Shown here piece by piece: positions 60,595 through 64,000 of a stretch of DNA of 64,000 nucleotides (its first letter is position 1; every line of letters starts with the position of its first letter). A model generated the notes under the pieces. It saw only the letters and a list, made by a program, of their open reading frames with translations. It searched no databases and was not told the DNA's origin. The stretch is from Noviherbaspirillum aridicola (GTDB lineage: Bacteria; Pseudomonadota; Gammaproteobacteria; Burkholderiales; Burkholderiaceae_D), in contig NZ_BPMK01000004.1 of assembly GCF_019656455.1 (NCBI RefSeq), positions 62,001 to 126,000 on the forward strand, given 5' to 3'. Position numbers and translations under genes: made by a program.

Positions 60595-62740
60595 CATCCT
60601 GCTGCGCGCCGCCGGCGGCGCCCCTGCCAGGCATGCGCCGCCATGGCCGCAGCTGCGCCAGGAACTGGCCCTGCACCCTGGCCCCAGCCTGCGAAACGGA
60701 CAGCCGTCGTGGACCTTGCACGACCCGGTGCGCAACCTGTACTTCCAGCTCGACTGGTTGAGCTTTGAAGTCCTGGCCAACTGGGACCTCGCGGATGTCG
60801 CGGCGATAGCACAAGCGATCAGCGAAGCGACGACCTTGCGGCCCACCGTGAAACAGGTGGAAGGCGTCGTTCGGTTCTTCGGGCAGAATCAGCTTGCCGC
60901 GGTACCCGGCGCAGACAATTCGCGCGAGCTTGCTGCCATGCTCGCTCGCGGGCGACATCGATGGTGGCAGGTGCTGCTGCATCACTACCTGTTTTTCCGG
61001 GTGCCGCTACTCAAGCCGGACGCCTTGCTCGGCTGGCTGATGCCCCGGCTCGCTTTCCTGTTCAGCCGCGGTTTCCTCAACCTCAGCTTGCTGGCCGGCC
61101 TGACCGGCGTGATGCTGGTGTACCGTCAGTGGAGCGAGTTCAGCAGTACCCTGGTGGATAACCTGAGCTGGTCGGGCGCGGCGGCGTGGGGAATGGTACT
61201 GGTTCTCGTCAAGGTGTTGCATGAATTCGGTCACGGACTCATGGCCAAGCGCTATGGCTGCCGGGTGCCGACCATGGGGCTGGCTTTCCTCGTGCTGTTC
61301 CCCATGCCCTATACCGACGTCAACGAGGCGTGGAAATTGCGATCGAGGCGTCAAAGGCTGTTGATCGGCAGCGCCGGGGTGCTGACGGAGCTGGTGATCG
61401 CGGCATGGGCCACGCTCTTCTGGGTTTTCCTGCCAGACGGCGTGCTGCGCCACATGGCATTCCTGCTATCGACCACGACGTGGATCAGCACGCTGGTGGT
61501 CAACTGCAGCCCGTTCATGCGTTTCGACGGCTACTTCCTGCTGTCGGATTTTCTTGAGTTGCCCAATCTGCACGCACGCTCGTTTGCACTGGCACGCTGG
61601 AAGCTGCGGGAACTGCTGTTCGATTTCAAAGACCCGCCACCCGAACATTTCTCGCCCGGCATGCGGCGAGCGCTGCTGTTCTTTGCCTGGTTCACCTGGA
61701 TCTACCGGCTTGTCGTGTTCCTCGGCATCGCGGCGCTTGTGTACGGCTTCTTCATCAAGGCCGTCGGCATTCTTCTGTTTGCAGTTGAAATTATCTGGTT
61801 CGTCATCATGCCCGTCATGTCTGAAATAAAGGTGTGGAGCGCGCGGCGCGCTCAGGTATTCTCCAGCCGTCGCGCGCGCATCGGCGCGGTGCTTCTGCTG
61901 GTGGCGGCCGGTCTTATCGTTCTGCCGCTGCCGGGCCTGGTTCGCACGGCCGGCCTGCTGCATACCGGTCAGGAGTTACCCGTGCACGCGCGTGAAGCTG
62001 CGCGGCTGGCGGCATTGCACGTGAAGGACGGTGCGCGGGTGACGTCCGGCACGCCCTTGCTCTCCATGGACGCGGAAGCGGTGCAGCAGAAACTGGCTGC
62101 CGTGGAGGGACGGCGGCAGCGCTTTGAAGCGGAAGTGGCGGTGGCAACCTTCAACGTCGAGCGGCGAGTCCAGCTGCAGGTACGCGAAAGCGAATTGCTG
62201 ACCGCCGAGCGCACCCGCAGCGCGCTGGAATCGCAGAAGCAGGAATTCGAGCCGGTTGCACGGGTCGACGGGACATTCCGCCTGCTCGATCCCGACCTTC
62301 GTCCGGGAACCTGGGTTTCTCGCAACGAGCAGGTGGCCACGGTGGTCACGGACGGCGCGTGGACCGTGGAATGCTATGTGGACGAGGAAAGCGTGCACCG
62401 CCTGACGGTCGGCGACACTGCACGGTTCTACCCCGACGGGCGCAGCGGTGCGGTGCTCGAATTGCGGGTGGCCGGTATTGACCGGGATGCGGCACACGTG
62501 CTTGATCAGCCTGTGCTGGCAAGCCTGCATGGCGGTTCGATCGAAGTGCGGGAAACAGAAGGAAGGCTGATCCCGGAAAAAGCCGCCTACCGCGTGACCC
62601 TGGAAGCAGTATCCCCCAACGAAGAGTTCAAGGGGCACACGTGGCGCGGGAAGGTAGTCATGAGGGCAGCGCCGGAGTCGCTTGCTGCGCGCTTTGCACG
62701 GGCAGCGCTCTCCCTGCTATGGCGCGAAGCCGGGCTGTGA
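60575..62740 (+). CDS. M50 (site-2-protease-like) membrane protein fused to a HlyD-type adaptor domain
   Basis: 721 residues from the GTG at 60575, overlapping the previous gene by 20 bases. N-terminal soluble domain, then a multi-helix membrane part with the M50 zinc-metalloprotease motifs: LHEFGHGLMAKRYGC (HEFGH at 216-220) and NCSPFMRFDGYFLLSDFLE (N310, D318). Further helices to ~460, then a HlyD-like periplasmic section (LHTGQELPVHAREAARLAAL; helical hairpin; LDPDLRPGTWVSRNEQVATV). Active-site residues are kept, so it may cleave a substrate, or the scaffold is used for secretion. It occupies the position where an ABC transporter is expected. Confidence 0.85.
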   Translation: MNSSVSDILLRAAGGAPARHAPPWPQLRQELALHPGPSLRNGQPSWTLHDPVRNLYFQLDWLSFEVLANWDLADVAAIAQAISEATTLRPTVKQVEGVVRFFGQNQLAAVPGADNSRELAAMLARGRHRWWQVLLHHYLFFRVPLLKPDALLGWLMPRLAFLFSRGFLNLSLLAGLTGVMLVYRQWSEFSSTLVDNLSWSGAAAWGMVLVLVKVLHEFGHGLMAKRYGCRVPTMGLAFLVLFPMPYTDVNEAWKLRSRRQRLLIGSAGVLTELVIAAWATLFWVFLPDGVLRHMAFLLSTTTWISTLVVNCSPFMRFDGYFLLSDFLELPNLHARSFALARWKLRELLFDFKDPPPEHFSPGMRRALLFFAWFTWIYRLVVFLGIAALVYGFFIKAVGILLFAVEIIWFVIMPVMSEIKVWSARRAQVFSSRRARIGAVLLLVAAGLIVLPLPGLVRTAGLLHTGQELPVHAREAARLAALHVKDGARVTSGTPLLSMDAEAVQQKLAAVEGRRQRFEAEVAVATFNVERRVQLQVRESELLTAERTRSALESQKQEFEPVARVDGTFRLLDPDLRPGTWVSRNEQVATVVTDGAWTVECYVDEESVHRLTVGDTARFYPDGRSGAVLELRVAGIDRDAAHVLDQPVLASLHGGSIEVRETEGRLIPEKAAYRVTLEAVSPNEEFKGHTWRGKVVMRAAPESLAARFARAALSLLWREAGL

Positions 62741-62874
62741 CGTCCCAATCCTTATCACATGAGGGGGCTGTACAGACGCAGGGCAACAGCAATCCGGACA
62801 GGAGGCGGCACCGGCATTGCCAAGGAGGCGGTCCGAAAACTCGCTCCCATTTGTCGCCGTGCAAGCTTGCGATT

Positions 62875-62902
62875 TTGACGACGCCGGCTGCCATGATAGA
62901 AT
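62875..62902 (+). promoter_or_regulatory. promoter of tRNA-Cys-like unit 2
   Basis: TTGACG (62875-62880) and TAGAAT (62897-62902) with a 16-base spacer, 42 bases before the tRNA-like start. Confidence 0.6.
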
Positions 62903-62944
62903 CCGGCCGACTTTTCCACGTTGTCGAGCTTTGCGTGGGGCAGC

Positions 62945-63020
62945 GGAGGGGCTAGTGCTGTAAGCAGGCGCGTGGCTTGCATAGCCGTGGACGCCGGTTC
63001 AATTCCGACCCCCGCCTCCA
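62945..63020 (+). tRNA. tRNA-Cys-like RNA gene, copy 2
   Basis: 76 bases. GGAGGGG and CCCCGCC form the acceptor with a mismatch at position 3, followed by T-CCA. A D-stem can be drawn (GTGC/GCGC), anticodon stem GTGGC/GCCGT (two wobble pairs) around loop TTGCATA with GCA at 62979-62981, and T-arm GCCGG-TTCAATT-CCGAC. U73 and GCA fit tRNA-Cys, but D-loop lacks the usual GG and base 37 is T. The last 31 bases are identical to copy 1 and the leader GGGGCAGCGG is shared. A terminator follows. It is upstream of tRNA-Leu(UAA), the order of the E. coli cysT-leuZ pair. Confidence 0.5.
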
Positions 63021-63027
63021 TTTCTTC

Positions 63028-63055
63028 AAAAAAGCGCCCCGTGCGCTTTTTTTTT
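63028..63055 (+). terminator. intrinsic terminator of tRNA-Cys-like unit 2
   Basis: AAAAAAGCGC-CCCGT-GCGCTTTTTT, 10-bp stem with a run of nine T, 8 bases after the tRNA-like 3' end. The A/T arms make it bidirectional. Confidence 0.9.
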
Positions 63056-63082
63056 ACCTGCGTGGCTGCAAGTGCTGCGCGA

Positions 63083-63175
63083 GCCCGAGTGGTGAAATTG
63101 GTAGACACAGCGGACTTAAAATCCGCCGCTTACCCGAGAGGGGGCGTACCGGTTCGATTCCGGTCTCGGGCACCA
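63083..63175 (+). tRNA. tRNA-Leu (anticodon TAA)
   Basis: GCCCGAG/CTCGGGC acceptor, loop CTTAAAA with anticodon TAA in stem GCGGA/TCCGC, long variable arm typical of tRNA-Leu, T-loop GTTCGATTC, and encoded ACCA end. It decodes UUA (and UUG by wobble). An intact class II tRNA. Confidence 0.95.
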
Positions 63176-63535
63176 ATTAGCAAGGCGCCACCGCTCCGTC
63201 GGCCTGCCGGCAAGTTCATCCGTTAAGAATCCCGCCTCGACATTGCCCTGCGCGGCAGGACTTGCTCCCGCTCCATCCGCTTGCGTTATACTTTCCCCGG
63301 GTGCTCACATATTCAGTGTGGCAGGTTTTTGCGACGGTCGGGCCGCCTCGCGGCTTCTTGTCGCCCAATGAACGCACGCTACCTGCATCCGATCCTTCAT
63401 GCCGCGCTCCCGCCGCGGCTCGCCTCCCTTAGACGACCAAACCCCGCGCCTCGCTTTTGCCGCGCGTTCCTCCGCTTTCGGCAAAGCGCCCGCGCCGTCA
63501 TTTCCATTCACCGATAACAAGAGAGACAACACTAC
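63176..63535. other. ~360 bp without a gene
   Basis: Between tRNA-Leu and the antiporter-like gene. It contains no supported reading frame; the promoter of the downstream gene should be here. Confidence 0.4.
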
Positions 63536-64000
63536 ATGAGTGATATCAACCTCATCGCCGCCGTCATTTTCGGGTTGGCCCTCCTGCACACCTTTGCCGC
63601 AAAGTCGTTCGAGCGCATCGCCGACCGCAGTCCCCGGCACGCGGGCCTGTTTCACCTGCTGGGTGAAATCGAGGTCGTCTTCGGGTTCTGGGCATTCATC
63701 TTCATCGCCATCATGGCCCTCGTCGCGGGGGGAGACCAGGCGATCGAATACCTGGAGTCCCGGCACTACACGGAACCGCTGTTCGTCTTCGTCATCATGG
63801 TGGTGGCGGCTTCCCGGCCGGTACTGGAAGCGGTGAAGGCAGTCATCGGCGCGGCCGCGAAGGCGGCGCCGGTCGACACTTTGCTCGCCCAGGTATGGCT
63901 GTGCTTTGCGCTGGTACCGCTGATCGGTTCGTTCATCACCGAACCGGCGGCGATGACGCTTGCCGCGCTGATGCTGGCGCGCCTGGTTTTCCGTCCCGGC
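63536..64000 (+). CDS. putative Na+/H+ antiporter-type membrane protein, N-terminal part (runs off the window)
   Basis: 155 codons, open to the window end. Membrane helices alternate with short loops: INLIAAVIFGLALLHTFAAK, FGFWAFIFIAIMALVAG, FVFVIMVVAASRPVLEAVK and FALVPLIGSFITEPAAMTLA. The GSFITEPAAMT stretch is characteristic of a bacterial 'putative Na+/H+ antiporter' family I know as Na_H_antiport. It would exchange cations across the inner membrane. The start is the ATG at 63536. Likely core chromosome, beyond the accessory region. Confidence 0.75.
   Translation, partial: MSDINLIAAVIFGLALLHTFAAKSFERIADRSPRHAGLFHLLGEIEVVFGFWAFIFIAIMALVAGGDQAIEYLESRHYTEPLFVFVIMVVAASRPVLEAVKAVIGAAAKAAPVDTLLAQVWLCFALVPLIGSFITEPAAMTLAALMLARLVFRPG

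Noticed and set aside
47210-63020. tmRNA as explanation for the two tRNA-like units
   Set aside because: The distance between 5' and 3' parts is under 95 bases, there is no tag reading frame, and the anticodon-type loop is GCA.
63083-63175. tRNA-Leu as the integration site of the secretion cluster
   Set aside because: It is intact and unduplicated; the duplicated sequence is the tRNA-Cys-like unit, not tRNA-Leu.
1-64000. CRISPR array or cas genes
   Set aside because: No regularly spaced short repeats and no Cas-like protein seen anywhere in the window.

Overview
The window is GC-rich bacterial DNA. The tRNA-Leu(UAA) with encoded CCA, the tRNA-Cys-type 3' ends, and the ExoD, KDPG-aldolase and methylglyoxal-synthase types suggest a betaproteobacterium, probably Burkholderiales (inference from style, not a database match). 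Most of the window is accessory DNA. Ordinary chromosome seems to return only at the right edge (tRNA-Leu and a Na+/H+ antiporter-type gene).

0-14.6 kb is a mosaic of mobile-element parts. Two related tyrosine integrases converge (one cut by the window edge). An excisionase-like HTH protein follows. A small basic protein sits behind a striking tandem operator palindrome. A MobV-like relaxase has a candidate oriT hairpin upstream. There is also an ExoD-family membrane protein, small unknown genes, a DUF433 antitoxin-like orphan, a broken KDPG aldolase next to a two-domain methylglyoxal synthase, a serine recombinase and a decayed IS3-type element. A 15-bp palindromic motif recurs between 7.3 and 9.7 kb.

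14.9-43.6 kb is the most interesting region: a candidate undescribed membrane-motor/conflict system. Two separate operons have the same order: a membrane-anchored vWA-like protein, a four-helix MotA/ZorA-like protein with a ~440-490 residue tail, and a one-helix MotB/ZorB-like protein. The left operon (20.7 to 14.9 kb, minus strand) starts with a coiled-coil/four-TM protein and ends with a secreted SNase nuclease. The right operon (28.2-32.2 kb, plus strand) ends with a secreted YHYH/excalibur protein. A third, seven-gene minus-strand operon (42.0 to 32.4 kb) encodes a lipoprotein, a zinc-ribbon/beta-rich protein, a periplasmic vWA-like protein, a small membrane protein, a 1222-residue tubulin-like protein with a C-terminal GYF_2-like domain, a zinc-ribbon membrane protein and a glycine-zipper lipoprotein. 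Around these lie a PD-(D/E)XK nuclease, an exported DRGH nuclease, a YhaV-type toxin locus with a frameshift, and several unknown proteins. The combination recalls Zorya (ZorAB plus nuclease) but with vWA and tubulin-like components; the function is inferred.

46.6-63.0 kb: after a degenerate SNase fragment, two tRNA-Cys-like RNA units, each with its own promoter-like -10 and intrinsic terminator, flank a 15.5-kb secretion cluster. The cluster encodes a TolC-type outer-membrane lipoprotein, a periplasmic adaptor, a 2979-residue repeat adhesin with three near-identical 441-bp repeats, a second HlyD-type adaptor, and an M50-peptidase/HlyD membrane protein. No ABC transporter is present in the window.
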